DNA of 64,000 nucleotides from Warburgia ugandensis (lineage: Eukaryota; Streptophyta; Magnoliopsida; Canellales; Canellaceae): positions 56,145,880 to 56,209,879 of the forward strand of contig CP141132.1 of the NCBI GenBank assembly GCA_035236585.1, in the 5' to 3' direction. The notes below the pieces were generated by a model. That model was given only the letters and a program-made list of their open reading frames with translations. It searched no databases and was not told where the DNA came from. Numbering within the stretch: the first letter of the stretch is position 1; the number at the start of each line of letters is the position of its first letter. The translations under genes were made by a program, and so were the position numbers. Below are positions 49,960 to 63,027 of the stretch, piece after piece.

Positions 49960-52545
49960 TGTAGCTTTGAAATTACTCACAAGTGCACTATCAATGCAAT
50001 GTTTTCATGCAAGCAACGTCAATCCCATGAGGAATCTCATAGATTTGCAATAGATTGGATATTATCCAAATTATTTAGCTTCAACTAAAGGAGAAGGGTT
50101 TGGATTGAATTAGGAGATTAAAGTACTCAAATTAGAAACACGTATGGAATTAGAAACTAAAACTAAAAAGGAAACTTGCCTAAATTAAAACTAAACAATG
50201 AAAATAGAAACTTACTTAATTAGCATGCACTTACCTAAAGGAAACTACAACACTTTAGAAAGATTCAAACTAAGCAATGAAACTTAAGAAAACTACTAAA
50301 TTAGAAAGTTTCTTAAATTAAAACTTACCTAAGCTAAAACCTACTAATAAGGAAACTTTGAAAAATGCAAAAAAGAAACTTTCTAAACCTAAAAGAATAT
50401 GCCAACAACTATTTAAAAATTTTAAAACAACATCATGCAACTAACTTATCCAAAAATCAAATAAGCAAGTGGTCTAGTATCATTCGCATGGTCCATGAAT
50501 TGTGCACATGGTTCTATGGCCCAAAAGATGACAATTTTTCATGATTTAATAGCAAACTAACTATAGAATATAATTTAAAAAAAAAATAAGAAAATCTAAA
50601 TGTGTACCTAAGGATTTAAGCAAAAACAATGTTTAGATGGCTGGAATTAAAGCTGAATTTTAAGGAAAAACAATTTACAGATTTCGGTACTTAAGAACAT
50701 TCAACAAATCTCACATTAAAAAGCTATTGAAGAAACTTCTATACAAGAAAACAACCAGATCTCAAGTACTTTGATGAAATAATTAATCCATAACAATAAT
50801 TCCCAAAAAAAATTATTGCATCATGTTCAAATTACACACAAACATTAGACGCATAAAGCTGTCTACAACATATGTTAAGTGTGTACTATTTTTGCTTGCA
50901 AAAGTGATTCTAACAACTTCAATATAAATATACTAAACTAAATTAGAATAATATATAAATAAAACCCCTAAAGGAATTTAAGAGAAACAAGGGTTAAGTG
51001 GATGAACTAGCAAAGGTTTAAGGCTTTAAGCTATCTCCTCTATTGGATGTCACTACCAAAGCGAAGTTAACTTAGATCTTGAAGCAATAAGCAAAGACAC
51101 TAGAGATTTGGAAGCAAGAAATAATGGGAACAGTGGTGGAACTAGGTGTGGAATTCAAATACGTAAAAACAGCATGAAGCAACTATGAAAGTAAGCTATG
51201 AAAGTCAATTACAAACATGGAGCTGGAGACCAATAACCAAGAAAATAATTAGAAAACCAAAAGAAGAAAAGCACCAAACAAAAGCTAGAATTCAAGGTTA
51301 TGTCACTCAATCTCTACTTTGAAAATTCGTATGGAACATGGAGCTGTATATAGATGAGTGGTTTCCTAACTTAGGAAGGGGTGAAAGCATAAGGAAAATG
51401 GCCCTAGGGTTAGGGTATTGAATGAGGAAGGTTAGATGGGAGACAAATTAGTAAGATGATGTAAGAAAGAAGAGTGGAAAGATGACATAAAAGGACATGA
51501 TGGCTGGTTTCTAATTTTTGACAGGGGGGCGTCTTTTTCATGGAAAGAAAGTGGAGATCTTTCCTTCCAAATTTGATGATGTTTGGTATATGGAAAGTTA
51601 TGAAAGTTGTAAGGAATGGTGTTTAGGAAAGATATGTAAAAATCTAGGGATTCAAAGTTGTTTGTATTGAAGTAGATCTTGGGTTTTCTAGTTAAGAAAC
51701 CTTGATCACCAACTAAGAAAGTGGACATTTTTTTCATAATGATGTGCCTCCCTCCTCTAACTTGTAACCCTAAGAAAAAGAGTGGGAGATGGAGTTGGAA
51801 AGTAGGATTTCTCTCTTGATGGGTCTACAAATGCATAATTATCTTAATTTTATATAATTCTTTCAAACCTTCTAATTAAACCTTAAAAATTCATATTTAG
51901 AAAGTGGGTCATTGCTTGAATTTTTCTCCAGTTGTATGACCCCATGTGGCAATTGGCTTAGTTGGCTTCTGTGGCTCACTTTAAGGGCTTGTTTGGCTTG
52001 GTTTCATGGCTCACACCTTAGGCTTTAATAGGTAGAATGGCTTGGCTTGAATTCCTTAGCTTATCACCTTCTCTCATGGCTTATATGGGTAAGGTGGCTT
52101 GAATGGCTCCCATATAAAGATAGTGGAAATGCATGGTTTGCTTCATGGGCCCATTTTATTCACCTTTAGCTCTTCCAATTGCCTTAAGATGATCTTGAGC
52201 CTTCATCACTCCTTGGATTGGTGACATTTAGGCTTTTGCTTGCTTAGGTTTCCTAATTTGACTAGGAAACCTCATGAATGACATCAATTCTTATCTCAAT
52301 CAAGCATGGCTTTTAGATTACCTTCTCCACACCTATAAAAGAAGAAAAATCCTAATTAAATCCTAACAAATTATGATCATTCATATACTTAGCCTGGATT
52401 AGCCTCTAAACCTACAAAATACCACATTTTTGAATTCTTAGGTTAGAAATGCATGTGTTATAAATTTTGGACAAAAACCATAATTTAACACTATAAGTTA
52501 TAAAAATTGGCTACTAATTAGGTACTTTTTATAGAAAATTGAACA
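49960..52545 (-). repeat. Gypsy-2 5' LTR, uninterrupted
   Basis: 2586 bp. On the minus strand it starts 'tgttcaattttctat' at 52545 and ends '..aaagctaca' at 49960. It aligns with 22156-24770 plus 42602-42667. No functional frame is present. Confidence 0.87.
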
Positions 52546-55500
52546 CTTATTGATAAATTGTAAAAATGCAAAAACAGGGCAATGCAACCACGCTATCTAC
52601 GTGTCTCCAAAACATGTAGGGTAGACTAATCTTCTAAGACTTGTGGAATGCCAAACCCAAGTCGATTCAACTCACGCTACCTAAATGTCTAAAAAATGTG
52701 CCAAGTGACTGAACTCTTAAGGCTCATGAATATATCAAAACCAAGTTAATGTAGAGTGCCAAAAGGCCAAAGAATATCTCAAATGAATATGCACATCATC
52801 AATGAGGGACACCCTAAAACTTGAATCCCATGAGTATCCCATACACACAAATGTCTTGTTATGTGTACTCATATTAGTCCTTCAGCCGTTGTCACACAGT
52901 GAGTATAGAGGGAAATGTCCATCTTGGGGTGCTCACAGTGCGATATGAAAACACCAACTATCAAAACCATGAGGTCTATCAACTGTCACTCCTTATCAAT
53001 GTCAAAATATGAGACTAGATGTCCATCATGCATGGGAAGAGAATCAGACTTGTAATGTGGACTAGCCATGATATCACTCTCTACAAAGTTTGTCTCTTGA
53101 TCAAATGGGTGTCTATTATCTCATAAAGTTAGAGGACAGATGGCCAACCCTATAATCCCTCCTAGCATAGCATCCATAGGGCCAGAATGCTTGTCAAACC
53201 ATCAAAAGAGCACATGTAGTTCAAGGACCCTTGACAGGCCTACAAGTCACCTCCACACAAATCATGGAAATCACTTGGCATCTCAAAGTCAAGGATAGGA
53301 AAATGAAATCCACTAATGTAACAATGCAAATCTAGGAACGCTTGTGGCTCACCATCCTAAGGCATTACCTTTGTCTCAAAGTTAACCTCTCAAGGACTAG
53401 CCACCAAGCCTCCTCAATCAAGTCTAGGGAGAAATAAGCAATAAAATAGGGCATCCATGTGCCTCAATATGCAATAACAACTATAATTACCATTTATTGA
53501 CTTCTAAATGTCATGGAATTGTATTCAAAATCATATGCTTTCACTATCGCTTATGAAATGTGATTGATCATAGACAAACCATAAATTTCATAGAAAAACA
53601 AAAATCAATGCAAACATGCATATGTATTACTCACAAACAAGATAGATGAAGGATCATGGTATAATATTACATGATGTTCATTCACAAACACTGATTTTGT
53701 GTTTTGAAAATCTGAAATTTCAAAATAGAAACATGCTAATATTAAATGTCATCACCTACTTCAGATGAAGAACCACTCGTCTATACCTCCCAAGCCACCA
53801 ATCAGACTCAACTATAGGATCGGTTCACTTAAGTTCCACTACCTGAATACACATCACATCTATATCTAATTTAGAATCCAAGCTATTCATTTCAGTTGGA
53901 TTCATGGTTATAAAGCAATGATTATATCTCCAATTCTAAATTTGCTATGTTTTGGCATGATCCAATAATTCATAGTTGTGGGATCTAAAGCTGGGGTCCC
54001 CAAGTTGGCTGATAATCCAGATCATGCCGAACTAGGGCAGCCAATAGCTATATGATTCAAATCATACTCATATGCCAAGGTATTTTAGGATTATCATGAT
54101 TGCACTAAGGTAATTTTAGGTATTCCATCATCTAACCAGCTAATTAGACATGCTTACATGAAAATCCTAGTCAATTCTAGCTAATTACAGTCAAATTAAA
54201 TGAATTAAAGGGTGAGGATTGTAATCCTAACTCTCACAAGTCAAATTTGATGATATCTGGCTGCCTATGTGGCCACATAATTGACCAATCATTGCAATGG
54301 TGCCCGATATAGGCCATCCATAGTGATTTGGCCATAATTATCCACCTGATTGTCTTAGACCAAAGAATACATTAGTAGATCTAATTAGATCATATTAAGA
54401 AATAAGTTGAATAATTTGGATCATCAAATTGGATCCAATTTCATATTTGTATCTTTGATTAATCTTAGTCGTTGATCAAGATCAGCCCGATTGCCGCAAT
54501 AACTATCCAGATCAAAGATCTCTAATATGGATCTCGATCCACACAATGGGGAATATAATGAATAGTAAGATCATGATGGATGGCCACAATGCGTGTCAAT
54601 CTGATTCTTGCATCACTATCATCCCTTGATCTCCCTCAAATCTTCTGAAGTCAACGAATGGAATGATGGGTATTATTCCTTGCATTGCAAGGATCACGAT
54701 GGATGGTTCATATTTGCATGGGGCTTGATGGTCTAGGGTGGGTGCTAGTAATGGGACCCACCAATGCCAACTCAATAGGACATATAGAGAAGGTGGGGAG
54801 GGCGGTGATGGCAGGTGCTTCTAGTTTGATCACAACCTAGAACCATAACACAAAAAGAAGCAAAAGGGGAAAGGGGAATCAAGCGTGCCGACCTACTAGG
54901 CAGGTCAAGCTATGCTAAAGGAGGAAGAAAGATAAAGAGAAAAGGGAGCCAATGGTGGCCATTGCTTGGTCACCGTCTGGAAGCAACCCAAAAAAGAGAG
55001 GGGGAGAGAGAAGGGTTCTAGTGGTGGCCAATTGCCCTTGCTCAATTGTCACCTAAGACTAGAATCGAGAAGAGAGAAGCGAGTTTTCTAAGTCACCAGT
55101 GTAGGGGGAAAGAAGGAGATCAGAGAGGGAGCTACACTCGGTGCTAGATGAGGGGAAGAAGGGGTTTAGATGGTCTTCTCCAATCTATCACACTAGAGAA
55201 GGGGAAGGTCGCCAGAGTGTGGGAAATTGGAGAAGAGGGTTTTGCTCTAGCTAGCTGATTGTGATAGTCTGAATGCCGTGCTGATGAAAATTTGAGTGGA
55301 AGGGAGTTATTCTAGTGCCAAGATTCGACACCCCCTTGTTTTTCTCTATTCTAGGCTACTGCCAATGAGGTGAAGCCAGCTGACGTGTGGAGGGTTGACC
55401 CCCCACGTGTCGAGCCCAGTCCTCGAGTGGCATGTCCTTCCTTTGTGTCACATTCAAACATGGTATGGGGTGCCATTAACAATTTCAAAAAATTATTGAG

Positions 55501-55704
55501 ATTTTCAATCCTGATCTCCATTTCACACAAAATTAGTGTTGTCGATGCCTACATTCCACTTTTGATAGTTTCAAGTTAAAACTTTGAGTTTTCAAAGAGG
55601 TCACTTCTATAGAACTCAATTTTTGATAGAATCCAATTATTTATTCTATTTCCAAATAAGGCATGATAAAGTACATGGAATAGGATAAAATCAAAGATGT
55701 TACA
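52546..55704 (-). repeat. LTR copy E, main part
   Basis: It continues E after the gypsy-2 insertion and aligns with copy F (about 55999-58280 and 60690-61170) over its length. Shared phrases include 'ttccaaaac', 'gctcatgaatatatc', 'cacagtgcgatatgaaaac' and 'catgccgaactagggc'. On the minus strand it begins 'tgtaacatctttgatt' at 55704. A GC-richer patch with 'cccccacgtgtcgag' is at 55360-55430. There is no coding capacity; the longest frame (55370-55579) is not kept in F. Confidence 0.7.
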
Positions 55705-55715
55705 TCAAGCTATAA

Positions 55716-58283
55716 TGCCCCAGGTTTTACACGCACATATAAGCAAAAAAACTTCAAAAGTCGTCGTCCTTGGTTAAAATTTTTAAAATTTTAAAATGAA
55801 CTAAAAATAAACATTTCAACTAAAAAACATAAATTTTAAAAACCTGGGAGAAACAACTCACAAAACCATGGATTTAACAGTGAAATGACCTCTCCATTTT
55901 TATCAAAAACCAGACAAAGAGTCTCCTCTATAATGTGGACCAAAGCATTTAACGCATGTGATGCAATAAGTACCTAATAGACATGCAATAAATGAAAGCA
56001 TCAAGGCTTGTAAAACTACTAAAACAAAAGTGATGCAACCATGCTATATATGTTTCCAAAACCTGATGAGTAGACTAATCTTGTAAGGATCATGGAATCT
56101 CAAAATCAAGTCAATATAACTCATGCTACCTAGTGTCTAAAAAAGTGTCAAGTGAGCTAAACTCCTAAGGCTCATGAGCATATCCAAACCAATTTAGTGT
56201 AGAGCTCCAAAGGCCAAAGAATATATCAAATGAATATGCACGTCATTGACAAGGGGCACCCTAATACTTAAATCCCACGAGTGTCTCATATACATGAATT
56301 TCTAGACATGAGTACTCACACCAATCCTCAGGCGTCGTCACACTATGAGTACTGAGGGAAATGTCTATCCTAGGGCGCTCACAGTGCTATATGAAAACAC
56401 CAACTATCCAAACCACATGGACCACTATGTTGTAGTGATAACCAATTCCCAAGTCTATCAATTTCTCTCCCTATTGACAAAACAAATGGAGACTAAATGC
56501 CTGTCATGCATGGGAAGAGAATCAAACTTGTAGTGGGGACTAGTCATGATACCACTCTCTACAAAGTTTGTCTCTTGATGGGGTGATGTCTATCATCTCA
56601 TAAAGTTAGAGGGTGGTCGGCCAACCCTATAATCCCTCCTAGCATAGCTTCCATCAGGCCAAAATGCCCGTCAAACCATCCATGGAGCACTTATAGTGCA
56701 GGGACCCCTGGTAGCTCCACAAGTCTCCTCCACACAAATCATGAAAATCACTTGACATATCAAAGTCAAGGATAGGAAAATGAAATCCTCTCTCACAGCA
56801 AATCATATCTAGGAGCACCTATGGCTCGCCATCCCAAGGCATTAACCCTCTCTCTGGGTTAAATTCTCCTGGACTAGCCACTAAGCCTCCTCAACTAGGT
56901 TCATGGAGAAATAAGTGATAAACTAAAAAATCCATCTGCCTCAATATGCAATAGCCACTATAATTACCATTTAATTATTTCTACAAGTCATTGAATTGCA
57001 TTCAAAATCATATTCTTTCATTATCGTTTATAAAATGTGATTGATCAGAGACAAACCATACAATGTGTGGAAAAATGAAAATCAATGCAAAAATGCATAT
57101 GTGTATTACTCAAAAACAAGATAAATGTCTCAATAAGGATCATAGTATAATATTGCATACATAGTATTTATTCATAAATACTGAGTTGGTTCAATGAAAA
57201 TCTAAAATTACAAAACAAAAACATGTTCATATTAATTATTGTCACCTACCTCAACAAAAAACCAATCGTCTATTCCTTCCAAGCCACTAGTCGGACTCAA
57301 TTCTAGCATCTATCCCCCTAGGTCCCACTACCTGAATACACATCACATTCAGATTTAATTTAGAATCCAAGCTATTCATTTTAGTTGGATTCTTAATTAT
57401 AAAACAAGGATTGTATCTCTAAGTCTTAATTTATTATGTTTTGGCGCCATCTGATGGTTCATTGCCATGGGATCTCATGCTAGAGTCTCCAGGTTAGCTG
57501 ATAGTCTAGATCATGCCGAACCAGGGCAACCAATAGCTATCGAATCCAAATCCTCCTCATATCCTAAGGTACTCCAGGCTTATACTAAATTAATTTTAGG
57601 TAATCCAACATCTAACCAACTAATCTGACATGCTCAAATGCAAATCCTATTCAATTCTAGCTAATTATAGTCAACTCAATGAAATTGGAGGGTTAGGATT
57701 GTAATCTAGCTCTCATAGATCAAATTTGGCGATATCTAGTTGTATGTGTCACCAACTCGTCAAACGATCATCACAATGATGCCCGATCTAGGCTATTCGT
57801 AGTGATCTAGACACATTTATCTGCACAATCATCCTAGATCAAGTAATGACAATAGTATATCTGATTAGATGATCTTAAGAAATCAGTTGAATAGTCTGGA
57901 TCATAGAATTGGATCCAATTTCATACTTATATCTTTGATTGATCTTAGCTATCAATCAAGATCAGCCTGATCACCAGAATAATGCTTCAAATCAAAGATT
58001 TTTGATATGGGTCTCAATCTGTGCATAATGGGGATTACAATGAATAGTTAAGATCATAATGGATGGTCGTAATGTGCCTCAATCTAAGCTGTGTGTCACT
58101 ATCATCCTTTAATCTCTATTGGATCTTCTCTGATTGATGAACGAAGTGATGGGTTTTATTCCTTACATTGCAAAGATTATGTGGATGGTTCTAATCTGCA
58201 TCAATCTTCACAGATTAAGCCCAAGAAGGAATCGATGGTCTAAGGTGGGTGCTAGCAATGGGACCCATCCATGCCAACATAGC

Positions 58284-58328
<45 letters not shown>

Positions 58329-58337
58329 GAGGAATAA
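55716..58337 (-). repeat. LTR copy F, first part
   Basis: It begins 12 bases after E ends. On the minus strand F ends 'cctggggca' at 55716, then 'ttatagcttga', the first bases of the E-type post-LTR sequence, and then E starts. F lacks a 596-bp segment present in E (21530-22121). A (GA)n tract at 58284-58326 ends the part before the relic insertion. Confidence 0.7.
58284..58326. repeat. (GA)n microsatellite
   Basis: A pure run of about 42 bases in copy F, at the left border of the inserted gypsy relic. The equivalent position of copy E has 'atatagagaaggtgggg' and no such run. Confidence 0.95.
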
Positions 58338-60670
58338 TCTCGTCCACTAATTCGATCCAAGCCATTCAATGTTCTTTAAGATGATCTAGCACCATTAGTT
58401 TTGATCTAAGCTATCCAAGCCATAATCTAGTTGATTTGAAAAACAAAATACCATATTAGAATCATCTAAAGCATTCATTAAGCATCTAAGCATCTAATAA
58501 GCTCTGATGATCATCTAACCATTAATTTTGACAAATTAATTGTTGGATGGTCAATTTAAGCTAAAATTCATATTTTATCTAAAAATTATCAAATTGATGA
58601 GTTAGATTATCTAATTAAATGCTAAATTAAGGGTATTTTGGCCAAAGTTAAACACTTAACAAACAACCCAACCAACATTTTGCTAATCCCAAGCAAAACA
58701 TGAGAAAATTTATTTTTCAAAAATTGATACAAGGTGCCACTTTCATAGGAACTTATGATTACATTAGCACATGCAACAAGCCCTTGAACCCCTAGGTTAT
58801 CCCTAGTGGATGAGTTATGCCTCGTGAAGGTTTGTAATGAATATACCCACATAATTCAATAAGGTTAAGTCCCCTATTTTATCTTAGAGAATCCTCATTC
58901 ATTAACAATCGACTGGTTTTCACAGCTTAATAAAGAGGTTTGACAATTTTACACATCATATACATATTAAAGACATTTTATTTGATTTATTTCTCAGAGT
59001 GAATGTGTGTGTACAGCCACATAAATCTTGACTTATAATCAAATATGCTTAAATTCCATTTAAAATATGTCTTAACCTCAAATCCTCATAAGTATACTCT
59101 CAAATAAGGGTTTAAGCATATTTCTCTCATTATGTGACCGAATCCAATAAGCTAATGGTTCACATAAATCTTTTAAATACTCATGAGAAAAACGAAAGTG
59201 ATCCTTAAGAGTAAATGTTATCACCAAGAATATTCGGAGTCTTTTACCTTAATTTCTTCTTTTTATCTCCTCTTTAAGGCTATGTTCCACCAAAGATCAT
59301 TAGGTCTTTAACTTAGGACAAAATGTAGCCTTATGATAGGTTTAGAAAAGAAGGGTATAAGGATTTCAAAGGTTCAAAATTGAGTAGAGGTCTTCAATGA
59401 ATATCTGTTACGATAACTTTTCTTTTGGGTTATACTTGAGATGAACATCTCTTTCATATTTTTGTCTTTCTCTTTCAATTTTTTTTCACTTTTCCTTTTC
59501 TTTGGATTCTTTGGAAGAAAGAGGGCTAATTTTCACACTTCTTTGAATTTTTGTCCTTTTTTTGAACTTTTTCTACTAACTCTACTTATTTTGACAATGG
59601 GTAATGGATATTTATTTTATTGACTTATTTTAGGTTAAGGTGAGTGGGGTTAAGAAGTAAAAGGCTTAATAATAGGCTCAAAGGGGCTAACTAGTGGTAT
59701 GATATACTGGGTAGGCTTTATATCTCTAGGCTGAGTAAGGACGGCCCATATTATTTCCTAAGTTTCTAGCGCCTATCCAATTTAATAAATTTTCTAGAAA
59801 TAAAGTTACTACTCCATCTATTCTTGATGCTTAACCAAAATAAGGATAATAGGATATCACTAATTTATATATGCTGAAAAAATTGTGGAATTACTTATAA
59901 CTCTCTGAAAGAATATAGTCTCAAAATCTCACTGGGTTATGAGTCTCCACTGATTTTCCTTTAGGTCTTTAAGTCATACCTCTCTATTCTTGACTATGTA
60001 CTGTGTAAATGGTTCTCGAGAATTAACTTTCATAAATTGCTTCAACACATCAATGATATGCAAAACTAATCATATGCTTTCCCATTAAGAGATGAAAATA
60101 GTGGAATTACTAAATTCTGAACATCTAGTTTTCATCATAGTAAGGGAACTCTTCCTTTTTTTTTCAAATTAAGAAAATTCAAAATCTCTATGTGCATCTA
60201 CAACTTGAAAACTTCTTATAATTCCATTTTTTTTTTCTATTTTGAAGGCTTTCCATTCCTAAGTGATATCCTATTCAGAATATCTGCTCCATCAAAATCA
60301 ATTCTCTTTTACATAACCATTCCATCTTACCTGTTGTTCCTTGATAAGTAATCTCGTCCATTAATTCGATCTAAGCCATTCAATATTCTTTAGGATGATC
60401 TGGCACCATTAATTTTGATCTGAGCTATCCAAGTTGTAATTTGATTGATCTACAAACCAAAAGGTCATATTAGAATCATCTAAACCATACATTAAGCATC
60501 TGATAAGCTCTAATGATCATCTAATCATTAATTTTGACAAATTAATGGTTGGATGGTCAATTTAAGCTAAAATTCATATTTTATCTAAAAATTATCAAAT
60601 GGATGAGTTAGATGATCTAATTAAATGCTAAATTAAGGGTATTTTGGCTAAAATTAAACACTTAATAGGA
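58338..60670 (-). mobile_element. Internally deleted gypsy relic in LTR copy F
   Basis: Two direct copies of an LTR start, 58338-58677 and 60350-60670, are related to the first 340 bases of the gypsy-1 LTR but on the minus strand. Between them, 58690-60160 is the gypsy 3' non-coding region (compare 38640-40235 reversed). The left LTR copy of the minus element continues about 100 bases further (to about 60230), then jumps straight to the 3' region. Gag-pol is gone. The 3' LTR is cut short at 58338. Sequence on both sides is LTR F. Confidence 0.75.
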
Positions 60671-61170
60671 AACTAGTGCAGGTGTCGAGTTGGCTGCCAA
60701 TCTGGGCAAGGAAAATAGAGAGGGAAAAGAAGGAGCTAACATGGTCAGTCGGTCAGGGGAGAAGGGAGATTAGGCATGCCAGTCTGCAAGGCGTTACAGG
60801 TGTAGCAAGGAAAGGTTCTGATGGGTTATTGGGATTCAAATCCCATCGGTCAGAGATAAATGGTGGCTTCACCAATGGGGGTTTTGTGTGATCGCAAAGG
60901 AATATTGGAGGGGTATGTGCTGTGTGGAAGACTAGAAGGGTTTTCCAGGTTTTTGTGCACAATCAGCTCAATCGTCAATGAAAAAATTAGTGTCATTGGA
61001 ATCATCTTGTCTCATATATTCCACTTATGATATTTTCAAGTTCAAAATTTTCAACTTTCAAAGAGGTCACTTCCATGAAACTCAATATTGACAGAATTCA
61101 ATTTTTCATTCCGTTTCCAAATAAGGTATGGTAAAGTACATAGAATAGAATGACAATAAAAAATGTCACA
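60671..61170 (-). repeat. LTR copy F, second part
   Basis: It resumes the alignment with E (54880-55704), including 'gggagattaggcatgcc' against 'ggggaatcaagcgtgcc', and 'ccaaataaggtatggtaaag'. On the minus strand the LTR starts 'tgtgacattttttatt' at 61170. Confidence 0.7.
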
Positions 61171-61463
61171 TCAAATATGATTGAAGTAAAATACAAAGTC
61201 CTCTAGAAGCAATGCACCAAACTGTAAAGTTCAAGACCATACGACTTTAACAGCATTGTCCTGTGGAAAGTTGCTCATTATTATTAATCATACTATTCAA
61301 AATGATAGGCACGAAGCACAACATGCTAATTTTAGTATTATTAGTTAGTGTCCTTCACTTGTATAAGAGACATAACTAACAATTTAACCTCTTTTTCAAG
61401 AATTAAATCAATTGACCCTTACAAATAAATTCAATAGGAAGTAGGCCCAAAAACAAGCATTAC
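61171..61463 (-). other. 5' part of the giant intron
   Basis: This is 293 bases of AT-rich sequence without repeat partners in the window, from the donor 'tatcaa|gtaatg' to the edge of LTR copy F. It is presumably original intron. Confidence 0.6.
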
Positions 61464-61627
61464 TTGATAGCAAATACAGATGGCAATGATAGGGATAAAA
61501 ATGATAAACACTTGCCTGGTAACCTGTGACATTACGCAATGATTCTAAGAAGTTGCATAATTGAAAAGGTATATGTTGATAGTTGAAAAGGAATTGATGT
61601 GTCAACTACACTCTGATCCATCAATGC
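61464..61627 (-). pseudogene. ABCC pseudogene exon: TMD2, before the 40-kb intron
   Basis: After the acceptor 'ccttatag' it reads ALMDQSVVDTSIPFQLSTYT, then FSIMQLLRIIA and TAA, caused by a 1-base deletion. In the shifted frame VMSQVTRQVFIIFIPIIAIC follows, ending ICYQ at the donor 'caa|gtaatg'. Families usually have ASTDQS at the start and CIWYQ at the end. The next expected residues, QYYIP, are found at 20801. Confidence 0.9.
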
Positions 61628-61725
61628 CTATAAGGAGAAAAGCAGCTTAGTTCAGCATATATGGGATTATAGTAGCTTTTAGATTTTACATTGGTGTGGT
61701 CATGAACCTAAAACAGATACCTTAC

Positions 61726-62354
61726 TCTATTCCTATATGCCCACTTGGAATTGTGCCGAAGAATGACATTGGAGCACAAAGGAAGCATGTATGCATTTTG
61801 TTGATGACTAGCATGTTGATCTTATATCCAGCTGTTGCTAGAAGCAAAGCTCTTAGAAGGACACAAATAGATCTAGCAAGGGTCAAAGCAACATAAACTA
61901 GGATGAGGACAGAGCCTTTAACTAGAGTGTCAAATCTTTTGACATAGGAGATGCCCAAGCCATCCAATAATTGCTGCCAATCTAAAAGACCAAAAGAGAA
62001 TCATGCCGAGCAATATAGATGGCGCTAGAGCTCCTCAGTAGGATGCTGTAAGTTACTTCCAATATACTAGCGTATCAACTTTCCCTTTCTATCTTTCTTC
62101 TTCTAGAACAAGTTGCCTCTTCTGCTCAATTGTTTCACCTTTCTGATCAGATGTCTTCTCTTTTGTGCTACTCCCTACATTACAAAAACTATCTGCTCCA
62201 CAATTAGTTGAGCTTGCCTCAGTGAGAACTTGAGAATTAGATATGACTGCAAATAGTGCTTACTTGTGCACCACAACCAATGCATGAAGTTTGCTCTAGA
62301 ACTCAGAATATCTTTATGCTTTCCAGCTTGTGTAATCCTATCATCTCTCATGCC
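61726..62354 (-). pseudogene. ABCC pseudogene exon: NBD1 end, linker, TMD2 start
   Basis: It begins GMRDDRITQAGKHKDILSSR, then NFMHWLW, the family's '(V)MKDGRITQAGKYNDIL' block. The linker reads GETIEQKRQLVLEEER, a TAG, then KGKVDTLVYWK, TAA, LTASY, TGA and GALAPSILLGMILF. A 1-base loss is followed by IGSNYWMAWASPMSKDLTL. After another shift comes VLILVYVALTLARSICVLLR, then APMSFFGTIPSGHIGIE and the donor 'ataga|gtaagg'. The donor seems to have lost one G. The acceptor side lacks a clear AG. Confidence 0.9.
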
Positions 62355-62444
62355 AAATTAGAGTAAATTTCTATATCATGTGGAGACTGCATCCACTGGA
62401 GATTTCCTAAACAAAATAACAAAAACAAACAAGATAAAGCTCAC

Positions 62445-62531
62445 CAAAATAAGATCTGCAAATGGAAAAAATGCCACCTGATGAGCAACATATATCACTG
62501 TTTTTTATGCAAAAAGCCCAAGTAGACACTC
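62445..62531 (-). pseudogene. ABCC pseudogene exon: NBD1 H-loop
   Basis: An 87-bp exon, phase 0 at both ends, acceptor 'tttggtag' and donor 'attttg|gtgagc'. It reads ECLLGLFA, TAA, KTVIYVAHQVAFFPFADLIL. The family has LLGSKTVIYVTHQVEFLPAADLIL, so the stop replaces Ser and the H-loop His is kept. Intron 62444-62355 follows. The upstream intron (63027-62532) holds nothing recognisable. Confidence 0.9.
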
Positions 62532-63027
62532 CTACCAAAGGAAGGTTATATTATGGATACAACATATCTTGGATGATGCATCCAATGTGAAGGAATAAAA
62601 AAAATCAAGTAGCTTGCACTAGGAATGATGTTTTTATGTTTCTTTCTAGAGGGAAGATACCAAGGCAGATTCATGTTAAGGTTAACCAAACTCCCCTTTA
62701 CTAAAATAAGAAATCTTTGAACATAACAGTTAAGGGTATACTAACATAAAAAACAGTACAATAATATATAGTTTGATCTCTGATATTAATTTGGAACATG
62801 ACATAAGAGATAGTGCTACAAAGAACCTTGACCCTAGCCATGTCTCCTAAAAGCCCCCTCCTAACAATGAGCTTCTTAGCTATTCTTAAACAAAAACAAC
62901 ATAAGTGAAAAACAGCAAGCCGCAAATTCTTGGTTTAAATTAAGTACAAAATGACATCACAAAGTTCCCAATATAAAATTAAAAACTAAGAAATGAATCC
63001 AAAATAGAGGGGAAATGGTAAACTTAC

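Noticed and set aside
62701-62925. 74-codon minus frame with GLLG..ISYV wording, first read as an ABCC H-loop exon
   Set aside because: A far better match with proper splice sites lies at 62445-62531, so this stretch is intron.
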